Of a stretch of DNA of 64,000 nt, positions 18,972 to 27,777 are shown in pieces. Every line of letters begins with the position of its first letter. Positions within the stretch are counted from its first letter, which is position 1. The DNA is taken from positions 33,737 to 97,736 of the forward strand of contig NZ_BDBC01000014.1 of the NCBI RefSeq assembly GCF_001612785.1, in the 5' to 3' direction. Made by a program: the position numbers and the translations under genes. Below the pieces are notes generated by a model that was not told the DNA's origin, did not search any database, and saw only the letters and a program-made list of their open reading frames with translations. Origin of the DNA: Nocardia beijingensis NBRC 16342 (GTDB taxonomy: Bacteria > Actinomycetota > Actinomycetes > Mycobacteriales > Mycobacteriaceae).

Positions 18972-19868
18972 TCAGGCGTCCACCTCGGTGACGTCGACGG
19001 AGACGGTGATCGTGCTGTCCTTGGCGTCGGTGTAGATGATGCCGCGCAGCGGAGGGACGTCGGCGTAGTCGCGACCCCATGCCACGGTGATGTACCGCTC
19101 GTCGCCGAGTTGGTCGTTGGTGGGGTCGAGGTCGATCCACCGGCCCGAGCGGTCGGGTCCCGCGCCGGGCGTCCACACCGCCGCCCAGGCATGCGTGGCG
19201 TCGGCGCCGACCATCCGTTCCTTGCCCGGCGGCGGATCGGTGGCCAGATAGCCGGACACGTACCTGGCGGCGAGGCCGTGCGACCGCAGGCAGGCGACCG
19301 CGAGGCGCGCGAAGTCCTGACAGACGCCGGCGCGGGCCGCGAACACGTCGGCCACCCTGGTGGACACCGTCGTGGCGCCGGAACGGTAGGCGAAGTCGGT
19401 GTAGATCCGGGTGTTCAGCTCGGCAACCGCGTCCAGCAGCGGCCTGCCCGGCCGCAAGGATTCGGCCGCGTAAGCGACGATCTCGGATTTGATCTCCGCA
19501 GGATGCAGATCGAGGGCGAACTCCACGGCGAACGGCCCGTTCGCCCCCGTCGGGCGCGCGTGCTCCCACGGTCCGGCGGCCGGACCGGCGTCATCGCCGA
19601 CGGGGATGTCCACTTCGACTACTGATTCGCCGACGACCGTCAGAGCGCGATGCTCGGTGGTGACGTGGAAATAGGACGTGATGTTGCCGTAGACATCGGC
19701 TCCGACCGACCGGTCCGATGGCGTGGGGTCGATCCGGATCTCGTGGGCGAGCAGTCGCTGGCCGGGCAGGTCGCGCGGCGTCAGGTACGCGCGCCCGTAG
19801 GAGTTGCCGACCTCGCGGGAGTACGAGTATTTGGTGCGATGCTCCACTCGGTAGCGCCGGCCGGTCAT
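18972..19868 (-). CDS. Transglutaminase-like cysteine protease domain protein
   Basis: A 298-residue protein. The N-terminal beta region begins YRVEHRTKYSYSREV. The catalytic core follows with the Cys in ARAGVCQDFARLAVACLRS, the His in GADATHAWAAVW and the Asp in WIDLDPTND, so the whole triad is present. Such proteins are encoded beside circularly permuted ATP-grasp and alpha-E proteins. That set is predicted to make and process a small peptide or protein tag, but the product is not known. Its ATG overlaps the stop of the upstream fused gene by 3 bp, so the two form one operon. Confidence 0.9.
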   Translation of the reverse strand: MTGRRYRVEHRTKYSYSREVGNSYGRAYLTPRDLPGQRLLAHEIRIDPTPSDRSVGADVYGNITSYFHVTTEHRALTVVGESVVEVDIPVGDDAGPAAGPWEHARPTGANGPFAVEFALDLHPAEIKSEIVAYAAESLRPGRPLLDAVAELNTRIYTDFAYRSGATTVSTRVADVFAARAGVCQDFARLAVACLRSHGLAARYVSGYLATDPPPGKERMVGADATHAWAAVWTPGAGPDRSGRWIDLDPTNDQLGDERYITVAWGRDYADVPPLRGIIYTDAKDSTITVSVDVTEVDA

Positions 19869-22800
19869 CCGACGACCTGCGCGCTGCCCCACAGCGGCTG
19901 GATGTCCACCGGCAGCGACAGCGTCGTGGTCTCGAAGGACTCGGATACCGCGCGCAGGCGCGAGTGCACTCCCTCCAGCAGCTCCGCCAGTTCGGTGCGC
20001 CGGTCGTCCGCGTCGGTGACCTCGAGGTCGTCGGGGTCGAGGCGGCGCAGCATGCGGCGCGCGTCCGCCAGCAGCCGCTGTGGACGCGACGAGCCGGACG
20101 CACCGGGCAGCGCCTGGAAATCGGCGTGCAGGCGGCCCAGCTGATAGGCCAGCGAGCGCGGATTGGCGGTGTCGAACAGCAGCAGCTCGGCGACGTTCGA
20201 GATCCGCACCGAATCCTGATGGCGCCGACGGTAACTCACCGACGACTCGGTGGCGCGCAACACCCATTCGGTGACCTCGCGCTCGATCTCGTCCGGGTAC
20301 CGCTGGGTCAGCGCGGCCGACAGCAAGGCGGTCAGGGCGAGGCCGCGCTCGATCCGCTTACCGATGTCCCTGACGTGCCACCCGGTGTCGCGGATCAGCG
20401 ACTCGCCGTCGATCCCGGACAGCGCGAGCAGCCCGGCCAGGGTGCGCGCATGCACGTCCGACAGCTCCGCCTCCTGATCGTCCACCGCGGCCGGGTAGCC
20501 GGCCAGCGCGCGTTCGACCGCGCCGAGGATCATCCAGGTGTCCACCGAGAGCTGGTCGCGCACGGCACGCGCGGCGCTGCCGTACCGATCGATCGCGAAG
20601 GCCAGTGATCCTGGCAGCTCCCGGTCGATCGTCAGCGCGACGAGGTAGTCATGGCCCGCGCGGGACGCGCCCGGCACCCGGTGTGCCCGCGGGGCGGTGT
20701 CCCGCGCCGCATCGGTCGTCTCGTCGTCCGGTCGTTCGGCGACGGCCTCCATACCGGCCGTAACCGGTTGTGGCACATCGGCCACGGCTTCGTCCCTGGT
20801 CACGGCGGAGCGGCGCTCGATACCGGAATCGACCGCACGCCGAGCGGGCTCGGTGGCGGGAACATCCTCGGCCGACCCGCGACCGGGAGACCACGACGCC
20901 GGGGCGCCCTCCGCGCGCTCGCCCGTACCTGGCAGCGCCGGTAGGGCATCGGAAGACCAGGCGTGCGAGCGCTCGTCCCCGTACTGCGTGACACCTCCAT
21001 CGACGCCTGCCCCCGACGGAGCGAGCATGCCGCGATCGGCCGAACTCTGTTGCGGCGCTGGAGCTCTCACCTCGGCGCCGAAAAGTCCGTCGGTCGGAGC
21101 AGGGGTGGCGGTGGTCCGGCCGAGCGCGGCCAGGAGGATCGGCAACGCGCCAGCCCCCTCCAGCCACGGCCGATACCGGAACTCCTGGTAGCGCTCGTTG
21201 GTGGCGATGAGAAGCCGGGCGGTGTCCTCCGCGCGCTCGCCGTAGCGGCCGATCCAGAACAGATCGTTGAGCACGCGCGGAGAGCTGATCGCCGCGACGA
21301 CCGGAGCGGTGCGCCGCAGCTCGCGCGGCGGCTCGGTGCTGATCGCGGCGGCGGCCGTCGGCGCGGCGCGCACCCAGATGTCCTTGGCGGCGACTTTGCG
21401 CGCGACACGGTCGGTCGCGCGCTGCCGCACCTGGCCGAGACCGCCGGACATCACGGTGTAGCCGCGCCGATGGGCGAGCGAGAACAAGCGCATGCCGACC
21501 GGGGCCGCGGCGAGACCGTCCGGCTCGCGGACGGCGGGCGCGACGGAGAACTGCGCCGGTTCCTGGCCCACCCATTGCCATCCGTGCGCACCGATGCGCG
21601 CCTTCAGCTCGTCGTGCTGCTGCCGACTGAGTTCGGGACCGAACAGCGTGGCGCCGTCGACCGCCGAACGGAGCACCAATTTGTCCAGATTCGCGATCAA
21701 ATGCGCGCGCTCCCGGTCGTTGCCGCCCCAATACGACGGCGCGCTCTCCAGCAGCAGGTCCGCGCCGAGCAGCGCGCGAGAGAGGGCGGGCAGGAATCCG
21801 GTCAGCGCGGGATTCTCCAACAGTCCGCTGCCGAGCGTGTTCACCACCGTCACCGCGCCCCGGCGCAGCACTTCGACCAGCCCGACCACGCCGAGTCGCG
21901 AATCCGGCCGCAGGTCCAGCGGATCGGACAATTCGGCCTCCACCCGGCGCAGCACCACGTCAACCCGCTTCAGCGTGCCGAGCGAGCGCATCCACAGCGC
22001 GCCGTCGCGCACCACCAGATCCGCGCTCTCGACCAGCGGAAAGCCGAGGGTGGACGCGAGATACGCCTGATCGAACGCGGTCTCGGAATGCACGCCGGGG
22101 CTGAGCACGACGACCACCGGCTCGTCGTCGTCGGTCTGCGCGGATTCGATCAGCATCAGCCGCATCGCTCTGGCGAAGGGCGTCAGCGGACGGGGATTCG
22201 CGTGCTCGAACGCCTCCGGAATCGCGGTCGACACCACTCTGCGGTCGGCCAGCGCGTATCCGACGCCGGAGGGGGCCTGCGCCCAGTCGGCGAGAACGCG
22301 GAAGCGGCCGTCGCCCCAGCGGCTGAGATCGCAGGCGTGCAGGAACAGTTGGTGGCGCCCTGGGACGGTGATGCCGTGCGCGGCCCGCACGTATCCGCGA
22401 TGGCCGAACACGACCTCGGGTACGAGCAGCCCCGAGGCGAGTGTCCTGCGCGGCCCGTAGATGTCGGTGAGCACCTCGTCGAGCAGGCGGGAACGCTGTT
22501 CCAGTCCGGCTTCCAATCGGGTCCAGTCGTCCGCGGCGACCGGCAGGGGAATCGGATCGAGGCGCCACGGCGCCGGCGTCGCGGATTCGGACGACGCCTC
22601 GAGGTAGCTGATGCCGTCGTCGTCGATCAGCCTGCGCACCCGGCTGTCCAGCCTGCCCAGGCCGTCCCCGCCGAGTTCGGCGAAGTCGGCAGACAGCTGC
22701 GACCACACCCGGCGCACCTTGCCGTCCACGTCGACCAGTTCGTCGTAATAGCCCGCGACGGGCGCGCCGCACTCGTCGTAGGCGGCGGTGGCCGCGGCCG

Positions 22801-22981
22801 CATCGCGGTAGCGCGCGACCTGTTCGCGCACCGTCGCCGCGGTCACCCGCCGCTCATCGCGCAACGTCACCGCGCCGACCTCACTTCCGCCGCCGTTCCG
22901 TGCCCAACGGTCGCCGAATGCTGTCCAGGCGGTCAGGACCGATCGCGCCCGGCGCACCGCAAGTGTGGGCTGTGCAGCCAT
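19865..22981 (-). CDS. Fused circularly permuted ATP-grasp and alpha-E protein
   Basis: A 1038-residue protein. Residues about 60-570 are the circularly permuted type 2 ATP-grasp domain (YDELVDVDGKVR, HGITVPGRHQLFLHACDLSR, VVVLSPGVHSETAFDQAYLA, VNTLGSGLLENPAL). An alpha-E (DUF403) domain starts near residue 600 with SPRVLNDLFWIGRYGERAED and resumes at about residue 780. Between them, residues 623-779 are a disordered, Pro/Ala/Glu-rich insert. Elsewhere the two domains are usually separate genes. ATP-grasp members ligate amino acids to peptides, and a peptide ligase role with the downstream transglutaminase is likely. The exact start is uncertain. Confidence 0.9.
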   Translation of the reverse strand: MAAQPTLAVRRARSVLTAWTAFGDRWARNGGGSEVGAVTLRDERRVTAATVREQVARYRDAAAATAAYDECGAPVAGYYDELVDVDGKVRRVWSQLSADFAELGGDGLGRLDSRVRRLIDDDGISYLEASSESATPAPWRLDPIPLPVAADDWTRLEAGLEQRSRLLDEVLTDIYGPRRTLASGLLVPEVVFGHRGYVRAAHGITVPGRHQLFLHACDLSRWGDGRFRVLADWAQAPSGVGYALADRRVVSTAIPEAFEHANPRPLTPFARAMRLMLIESAQTDDDEPVVVVLSPGVHSETAFDQAYLASTLGFPLVESADLVVRDGALWMRSLGTLKRVDVVLRRVEAELSDPLDLRPDSRLGVVGLVEVLRRGAVTVVNTLGSGLLENPALTGFLPALSRALLGADLLLESAPSYWGGNDRERAHLIANLDKLVLRSAVDGATLFGPELSRQQHDELKARIGAHGWQWVGQEPAQFSVAPAVREPDGLAAAPVGMRLFSLAHRRGYTVMSGGLGQVRQRATDRVARKVAAKDIWVRAAPTAAAAISTEPPRELRRTAPVVAAISSPRVLNDLFWIGRYGERAEDTARLLIATNERYQEFRYRPWLEGAGALPILLAALGRTTATPAPTDGLFGAEVRAPAPQQSSADRGMLAPSGAGVDGGVTQYGDERSHAWSSDALPALPGTGERAEGAPASWSPGRGSAEDVPATEPARRAVDSGIERRSAVTRDEAVADVPQPVTAGMEAVAERPDDETTDAARDTAPRAHRVPGASRAGHDYLVALTIDRELPGSLAFAIDRYGSAARAVRDQLSVDTWMILGAVERALAGYPAAVDDQEAELSDVHARTLAGLLALSGIDGESLIRDTGWHVRDIGKRIERGLALTALLSAALTQRYPDEIEREVTEWVLRATESSVSYRRRHQDSVRISNVAELLLFDTANPRSLAYQLGRLHADFQALPGASGSSRPQRLLADARRMLRRLDPDDLEVTDADDRRTELAELLEGVHSRLRAVSESFETTTLSLPVDIQPLWGSAQVVG

Positions 22982-23148
22982 TTTCGCATGTCACGCGCAG
23001 CGCGCCTGGCACATCGGCCGTGCGTCCAGGTCCGGTTGCACCATGTTTGCCCGATACCTGACGGTGCGACACACGGGCGCGGGTCCCACCGCGCGGGCCG
23101 CACCGGTGGTATCACCGAACGACGACAACGATCTCGTCAGGAGGTCAT

Positions 23149-23355
23149 ATGCGTAAATCCAACTGCTCTTCTTGCGAATCCGCGTTCGACCACTGCCACG
23201 GCACCCTGATCGTGCACGTGAGCCGGATCGCCGAATGCACCGACGAGCACTGTCTCGAACTCAGCCATGCCAGGCACGCCTTCGTCCTCGATTGCCGAGA
23301 CCTCGCCGGCGGCTGCCGGTGCGGCGAGGACGAGACGGCCCGGCGCCGCGCCTGA
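23149..23355 (+). CDS. Small conserved Cys/His-rich protein
   Basis: A 68-residue soluble protein with eight Cys (CSSC, DHCHGTL, AECTDEHC, LDCRDLAGGCRCG) and several His. The spacing suggests one or two metal sites, probably zinc. Similar short proteins occur widely in mycolic-acid actinomycetes, but no function is known to me. ATG 23149 follows aggaggtcat, a strong ribosome binding site. The next gene begins 21 bp downstream but has its own promoter-like element. Confidence 0.75.
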   Translation: MRKSNCSSCESAFDHCHGTLIVHVSRIAECTDEHCLELSHARHAFVLDCRDLAGGCRCGEDETARRRA

Positions 23356-23376
23356 ACGGTTCCGTACTCTGGCCCG

Positions 23377-24021
23377 GTGAGCTATGACCACGTGTTGCTG
23401 CCGTCCGGAGTCGCGTCGTCGATCGCGGAGGTCGACGCCTACCTGAGCACCCAGCAGGGCGTCCCCGAGTCGGAGACGGTCGCGCGGATCGCCGCCGAAC
23501 TGAACAGACGCAACGCGGAACTGCCCGAGGAGGACAACTTCCTCAGCACCGCGCCGGTCGGCGGCGCGGCCACCGGCGCGGCACTGCACGTGGCCTGCCC
23601 CTACGACGCGATCGGCTTCGTCCGGCACATGCTGTTCGAACTCGCCACACCGCTGAACTACGCCGTCTACGACCCGCAGCTGGCCTGGCTGATCGATCCC
23701 GCCGGGCATGTCAGGGCCATCGTCACCCACGGCGGCGCAGGCGAGTTCCCGTACCTGACCGAAGCGCTGGTCCAGCAATGGATTCCGGAGCTGAGTCCGC
23801 CCAACCCGTATCTCGTCGTCGAACGTGGCGAGCAGTTCTACATCCAGACCTACCGGGAGAACTCGGGCGCTTACACCGTGGAGTACCGGGACGGCTCCCC
23901 CGACAAGCATTTCGGCACCACGGTTTCCGACCCCGCCACCGTGGCCGCCCTCATCTGGGGCTGGGCCAATGACGACCGCTCCCGCTTCACCGGCCTACCC
24001 TGGGCGCGCATCGATCTCTGA
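23377..24021 (+). CDS. Conserved hypothetical protein
   Basis: A 214-residue soluble protein starting MSYDHVLLPSGVASSIAEVD (GTG start). The mix of short strands and aromatic residues, with GYS-free loops and no obvious catalytic motif, gives no family assignment. TACTCT (23365-23370) sits 6 nt before the GTG, so expression is probably leaderless. In this synteny block M. tuberculosis has Rv3714c, but this gene points the other way and I do not claim orthology. Confidence 0.75.
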   Translation: MSYDHVLLPSGVASSIAEVDAYLSTQQGVPESETVARIAAELNRRNAELPEEDNFLSTAPVGGAATGAALHVACPYDAIGFVRHMLFELATPLNYAVYDPQLAWLIDPAGHVRAIVTHGGAGEFPYLTEALVQQWIPELSPPNPYLVVERGEQFYIQTYRENSGAYTVEYRDGSPDKHFGTTVSDPATVAALIWGWANDDRSRFTGLPWARIDL

Positions 24022-24027
24022 ACCCGG

Positions 24028-24645
24028 TCACTGGTTCTGGACGGCCAACCGGCCGGCGAGCGCGAGGAACGAAGCGCCGAATACCCTGCGCGTCCAGGTG
24101 ACCACGGCGGGGCGGGAAACGACCTGATCGCGCACCGCGGCGGCGCACGCGCCGTACAGCGCGAACACCACCAAGGTGGCGAGCATGAAGATGCCGCTCG
24201 ATTCGAGCATGCGGGCAAGCGCGTCCGGCGTCCCGGTGGGCACGAACTGCGGCAGGAACGCGAAGAAGAAGATGGTCAGCTTGGGGTTGAGCAGGTTCAG
24301 CAGCACCGCCGATGCGATCACCTTCCGCACCGAGGGCGCGGTGTGCTCCGTCTGCTCCGGCACGGCGAGCGCGCCTTTGTCCCGGAACGTGGTCCAAGCC
24401 ATGTAGACCAGGTAAGCGACACCGAGGTATTTCAGCGTCTGGAACGCGACCGCGCTGGCGTTGAGCAGCGCGGCCAGACCCGTGACGGCGGCGACCAGGT
24501 GCGGGACGATGCCGAGCGTGCAGCCGAAGGCCGCGATCACCGCGGCCCGCGCACCGCGAGCCAGGCCCGCCGCCACAGTGAACAGCACGCCGGTGCCGGG
24601 AGTGGCGACGATGACGAGCGTCGTCAGCATGAATTCGATGCTCAT
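24028..24645 (-). CDS. LysE/RhtB-family amino-acid exporter
   Basis: A 205-residue membrane protein with about six helices. The N-terminal signature TLVIVATPGTGVLFTVAAGL corresponds to the conserved P-G-P type motif of LysE/RhtB exporters, and NLLNPKLTIFFFAFLPQFV is the second family signature. Members export amino acids such as homoserine, threonine or lysine. ATG 24645 is preferred over a GTG at 24654 because TACCGT lies 7 nt upstream, giving a leaderless start. The 3' end is 6 bp from the convergent neighbour. Confidence 0.87.
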   Translation of the reverse strand: MSIEFMLTTLVIVATPGTGVLFTVAAGLARGARAAVIAAFGCTLGIVPHLVAAVTGLAALLNASAVAFQTLKYLGVAYLVYMAWTTFRDKGALAVPEQTEHTAPSVRKVIASAVLLNLLNPKLTIFFFAFLPQFVPTGTPDALARMLESSGIFMLATLVVFALYGACAAAVRDQVVSRPAVVTWTRRVFGASFLALAGRLAVQNQ

Positions 24646-24709
24646 CCCCGACACGGTAACGCATGCCCGGCGCGGCGCAATCCCCCGTGACGGGAGGCGA
24701 TTTCGTGAG

Positions 24710-25318
24710 CTACAGCGCGCGGCGGCCGGACAGCGCGCGCCCGAGGGTCAGCTCGTCGGCGAACTCGAGGTCGCCGCCCATCGGCAGGCCAGAGGCCAGT
24801 CTGGTCACACTCAGACCGGGGAAGTCGCGCAGCATGCGGACCAGGTAGGTGGCGGTGGCCTCGCCCTCGGTGTTCGGGTCCGTCGCGATGATCACCTCGC
24901 TGACGTCGACGCCGTCCTCCTGGTTGCCGATGCGTGCCAGCAATTCCCGGATCCGCAGCTGGTCGGGGCCGATGCCGCTGAGCGGATCGAGCGCGCCACC
25001 GAGCACGTGATAGCGACCGCGGAACTCGCGGGTGCGCTCGATCGCCTGCACATCCTTGGGCTCCTCGACCACGCAGATCATGGTCCGGTCCCGGCGCGGG
25101 TCGGCGCAGATGCGGCACAGCTCGCCGTCGGAAACCGTCCCGCAGGTTACGCAGAACTGCACGCCGTCGCGCACCTTCTGCAGCGCGGCCTGCAGCCGAT
25201 CGATCTCCGGCGGCTCCACTTGCAGCAGGTGGAAAGCGATGCGCTGCGCGCTCTTCGGACCGACGCCTGGCAGCTTGCCCAATTCGTCGATCAGATCCTG
25301 GACCGGACCCTCGTACAA
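24710..25318 (-). CDS. recR: Recombination mediator RecR
   Basis: A 202-residue protein that works with RecO to load RecA at gaps. The helix-hairpin-helix [20 protein letters not shown] is at residues 12-31. The four-Cys zinc finger ([14 protein letters not shown]) lies near residue 57-72, and the Toprim domain follows with [11 protein letters not shown] and [17 protein letters not shown]. The start is TTG 25318, giving [10 protein letters not shown] as in mycobacterial RecR. It is 13 bp downstream of ybaB in the same operon, as in Rv3716c-Rv3715c. Confidence 0.97.
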   Translation of the reverse strand: MYEGPVQDLIDELGKLPGVGPKSAQRIAFHLLQVEPPEIDRLQAALQKVRDGVQFCVTCGTVSDGELCRICADPRRDRTMICVVEEPKDVQAIERTREFRGRYHVLGGALDPLSGIGPDQLRIRELLARIGNQEDGVDVSEVIIATDPNTEGEATATYLVRMLRDFPGLSVTRLASGLPMGGDLEFADELTLGRALSGRRAL

Positions 25319-25331
25319 CTGCTACCTCGGC

Positions 25332-25664
25332 TCAGAAACCCGGCAGCGAACCGCCGCCGAAGCCACCGGACAGCGGTCCGAGCCGCTCGGCGGCGATGCG
25401 CTGGGCGTTGGCCATCGCGTCGTTGACCGCGCCGATGACCAGGTCCTGCAACGTCTCGACGTCGTCGGGGTCGACGGCCTTCGGATCGATGGTCAGCGAC
25501 ACCACCTCACCGCTCGCCTTGAGCCTGACCTGCACCAAGCCGCCGCCCGCCGTGCCGTCCACCTCGGTCGCCGCGATCTCGGCCTGCGCTTCCATCACCG
25601 CCTGCTGCATCTGCTGTGCCTGGGCGAGCAACTGTTGCATATCGAACTGGCCACCTGGCTGCAC
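25332..25664 (-). CDS. YbaB/EbfC-family nucleoid-associated protein
   Basis: A 110-residue DNA-binding protein with the helix [19 protein letters not shown], the strand core [22 protein letters not shown] and a Gly-rich C-terminal tail. EbfC proteins form tweezers-like dimers that bind and bridge DNA, and they are commonly co-transcribed with recR or dnaX. GTG 25664 is chosen because gagagga precedes it; an earlier ATG adds a non-conserved Arg-rich stretch. Orthologue of Rv3716c. Confidence 0.93.
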   Translation of the reverse strand: MQPGGQFDMQQLLAQAQQMQQAVMEAQAEIAATEVDGTAGGGLVQVRLKASGEVVSLTIDPKAVDPDDVETLQDLVIGAVNDAMANAQRIAAERLGPLSGGFGGGSLPGF

Positions 25665-25875
25665 GGGAGAGTCCTCTCTGGAGAAGGTGTCACCGGCCAG
25701 CCTAGTCCTGCCGCGGCCGGTCCCCGGCGCGGCCCGACGGTCCCAGGTCCGCGGCGCAGGACGGATAACAGCGCGCATGGCGGATAACAGGTTGGGTAGT
25801 TCAGATCGAAACCGACCATGCGCGCCTTACCATCGACACCGAGTCGGAAAGCGGTGTGCAAATCTGGAGCCAACG

Positions 25876-26499
25876 ATGATCGCAGTTCGTGCACGTTTCC
25901 TGAGCGCCCTGGTGCTCACGCTCGGTGTTCCCAGCATCTTTCTCGGCGCAGCGGCGTCGGCGGATACGGAGATCACCGACACGCCCGGCGTGATCGACGC
26001 GCAAGGAGCAGACACGCCCCAGACGACCCCGGCGGTCGCCGACTACGGGGGCGGCTGCGTCCTCTACCCGGACGACAAGGCCGCGACGCTCGATTCGCTG
26101 CGTTTCCGGTGCTCGCCGGAGCAGCAGGACGCGATCTTCCGCGCCGCACCGCTCGGCGCCGTTCCGGTCGGCGTGAAATCGGGCTGGGTCACTCGCCCGC
26201 CGGTCATGCAGGCCATCGCGCCCCCGCTGTGGATCGGCAAGACCTTCTACACCGGCCCGGACGGCGGCTTTCTGATGAACCGCCTCACCGGTGCGGGCTT
26301 CGAGGCCTGGGGCGCCGACGTCTACGTGGCGCCCGCCCTGACCGACGGACAGCCGACCTGGGCATTGAACTACGCGCCCTCGCCGACGCCGCAGGTCTAC
26401 GACGAGATCCGGGAAGTCACTCCCGGTGTGTGGTTCGGCTACTCGTGGTGGCGCGGCGCCATCCAGACCACCCTGCTGCTGACCTTCGCGCTCGCCTGA
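25876..26499 (+). CDS. Secreted protein of unknown function
   Basis: A 207-residue protein with a Sec signal (LSALVLTLGVPSIFLGAAASA, cleavage near residue 29). A Thr/Asp/Pro-rich spacer and a compact C-terminal domain with many Trp and Tyr follow (WIGKTFYTGPDGGFLMNRLT, WFGYSWWRGAIQTT). I recognise no family. It occupies the place where M. tuberculosis has the amidase Rv3717, but there is no amidase motif. The start ATG 25876 has gagccaacg upstream. Confidence 0.7.
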   Translation: MIAVRARFLSALVLTLGVPSIFLGAAASADTEITDTPGVIDAQGADTPQTTPAVADYGGGCVLYPDDKAATLDSLRFRCSPEQQDAIFRAAPLGAVPVGVKSGWVTRPPVMQAIAPPLWIGKTFYTGPDGGFLMNRLTGAGFEAWGADVYVAPALTDGQPTWALNYAPSPTPQVYDEIREVTPGVWFGYSWWRGAIQTTLLLTFALA

Positions 26500-26512
26500 A
26501 CACCGGTGTCGT

Positions 26513-26543
26513 TTGACCCTCCAGCCACTGGAGGGTGTTGGCT
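26513..26543 (+). promoter_or_regulatory. MerR-type operator within a long-spacer promoter
   Basis: ACCCTCCAG (26516-26524), three bases, CTGGAGGGT (26528-26536): a perfect 9-bp inverted repeat. TTGACC (26513-26518) forms the -35, and TTGGCT (26538-26543) lies 19 bp further on as a weak -10. A dyad inside a 19-bp spacer is the hallmark of MerR-activated promoters. Transcription would start at about 26550, which is the ATG of the regulator itself. Confidence 0.75.
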
Positions 26544-26549
26544 GATGCC

Positions 26550-27362
26550 ATGACGGCGACCGTCCCCATCGGGGAATTCTCCAGGCTGAGCAATCTCAGC
26601 GTGAAGACGTTGCGCTACTACCACGAGATCGGCCTGCTCGCTCCGGCCGGCATAGACGCGAGTTCGGGCTATCGGCGGTACGCGACGGCGCAGGTGACGC
26701 AGGCACAGTTGATCCGGCGGCTGCGCGAGCTGGACATGCCGGTTCCGGAGATCCGCGCCGTGCTGGCCGCGCCGGACGAGAACGCGCGGGACGCCACGCT
26801 GCGCGCGCATCTGGAGCGCATGGAGGCCGAGCTGGCTCGCACCCGCGCGGTCGTGGCCTCGTTGCGCGCGCTGCTGACGCCGACCGCTCCGATCACCGTG
26901 GAGTATCGCGTGGTCGCGGCATTCCCGGCGGCGGCGATCGGCGCGACGGTGGCGCGCGAGCACATCGGCGAGTGGTGCGCTTCGACGTTCCAGGCGTTGT
27001 ACGAGGCACTGGCCGCCGCCAACATCGCGCCCGCAGGCGTCGGCGGCGCCACCTACGGCACCGATTTCTTCGAACAGGACGAAGGCGAGGTCGTCGCGTT
27101 CGTGCCGGTCGCCGACACCGGGGTGGCCCTACCCCCAGAGCTTTCGGCGATCGAGTTACCCGCGCGCCGTTTCGCCGTCGCCGTGCACGACGGCCCGTTC
27201 GTCGATTTCGACCGAACCTACGGCGCGCTCGGCAGTCACGTCGCCGAACACGATGTGGCGCTGCCGGAGCCGATTCGCGAGATGTACCTGCTCGGACCGG
27301 ACGTGTCCGACGATCCCGCCACCTACCGGACCGAAGTGTGCTGGCCCATCGCCCAGCCGTGA
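26550..27362 (+). CDS. MerR-family regulator with GyrI-like effector domain
   Basis: A 270-residue regulator. Residues about 8-75 are the MerR winged helix (PIGEFSRLSNLSVKTLRYYH, then SSGYRRYATAQVTQAQLIRR), followed by a dimerisation coiled coil to about residue 115. The C-terminal GyrI-like/SRPBCC-type domain (about 125-270) binds small, often aromatic or cationic compounds, as in BmrR. ATG 26550 coincides with the predicted transcription start from the autoregulated promoter, so I prefer it to ATG 26535, which lies in the operator. The VOC gene 12 bp downstream is its likely target. Confidence 0.88.
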   Translation: MTATVPIGEFSRLSNLSVKTLRYYHEIGLLAPAGIDASSGYRRYATAQVTQAQLIRRLRELDMPVPEIRAVLAAPDENARDATLRAHLERMEAELARTRAVVASLRALLTPTAPITVEYRVVAAFPAAAIGATVAREHIGEWCASTFQALYEALAAANIAPAGVGGATYGTDFFEQDEGEVVAFVPVADTGVALPPELSAIELPARRFAVAVHDGPFVDFDRTYGALGSHVAEHDVALPEPIREMYLLGPDVSDDPATYRTEVCWPIAQP

Positions 27363-27374
27363 AAGGAGATATCC

Positions 27375-27722
27375 ATGACGCTCTCGATCGCCCACGTCAC
27401 CATCGATTGTGAGGATGCGGGCGCGCTCGCCGCATTCTGGTCACGGTTGCTGGAAACGCCCGTCGATCCCGACCCCACCCCCGAGTTCGCCACCGTCGGC
27501 CGGACCGCGGGCGCCCCGACTCCGCTGATGTTCATCCGCGTGCCCGACAAGAACCCCGGCAAGAACGTCATCCACCTCGACCTGCTCGCTTCCGGCCGGG
27601 ACGAGGTCGCACGCGCGATCGATCTGGGCGCGAAGCACGTCGCCGACTTCGACGAGTGGGGCATGAAGTGGACGACGCTGGCCGATCCCGAGGGGAACCT
27701 CTTCGACATCGCGGCCGAGTAG
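27375..27722 (+). CDS. VOC-superfamily (glyoxalase/bleomycin-resistance-like) protein
   Basis: A 115-residue two-repeat beta-alpha-beta-beta-beta protein. The first half is IAHVTIDCEDAGALAAFWSR and the second is KNVIHLDLLASGRDE...WTTLADPEGNLFDIA. The metal-site residues of the fold (His near residue 7, His near residue 60, Glu at the end) can be placed, but the function could be enzyme or drug-binding. It lies 12 bp after the MerR gene with gaaaggagatat upstream, so it is co-transcribed. Together they look like a sensor plus detoxification pair. Confidence 0.85.
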   Translation: MTLSIAHVTIDCEDAGALAAFWSRLLETPVDPDPTPEFATVGRTAGAPTPLMFIRVPDKNPGKNVIHLDLLASGRDEVARAIDLGAKHVADFDEWGMKWTTLADPEGNLFDIAAE

Positions 27723-27736
27723 ACCGCGAGCAGACC

Positions 27737-27768
27737 CGCGACGACGGCCCGAACGGACCGTCGTCGCG
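27737..27768. terminator. Terminator between convergent genes
   Basis: CGCGACGACGG (27737-27747) pairs perfectly with CCGTCGTCGCG (27758-27768) around a 10-nt loop. It lies between the VOC gene and the convergent SRPBCC gene and can serve both. Confidence 0.7.
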
Positions 27769-27777
27769 TCCGTCCGA

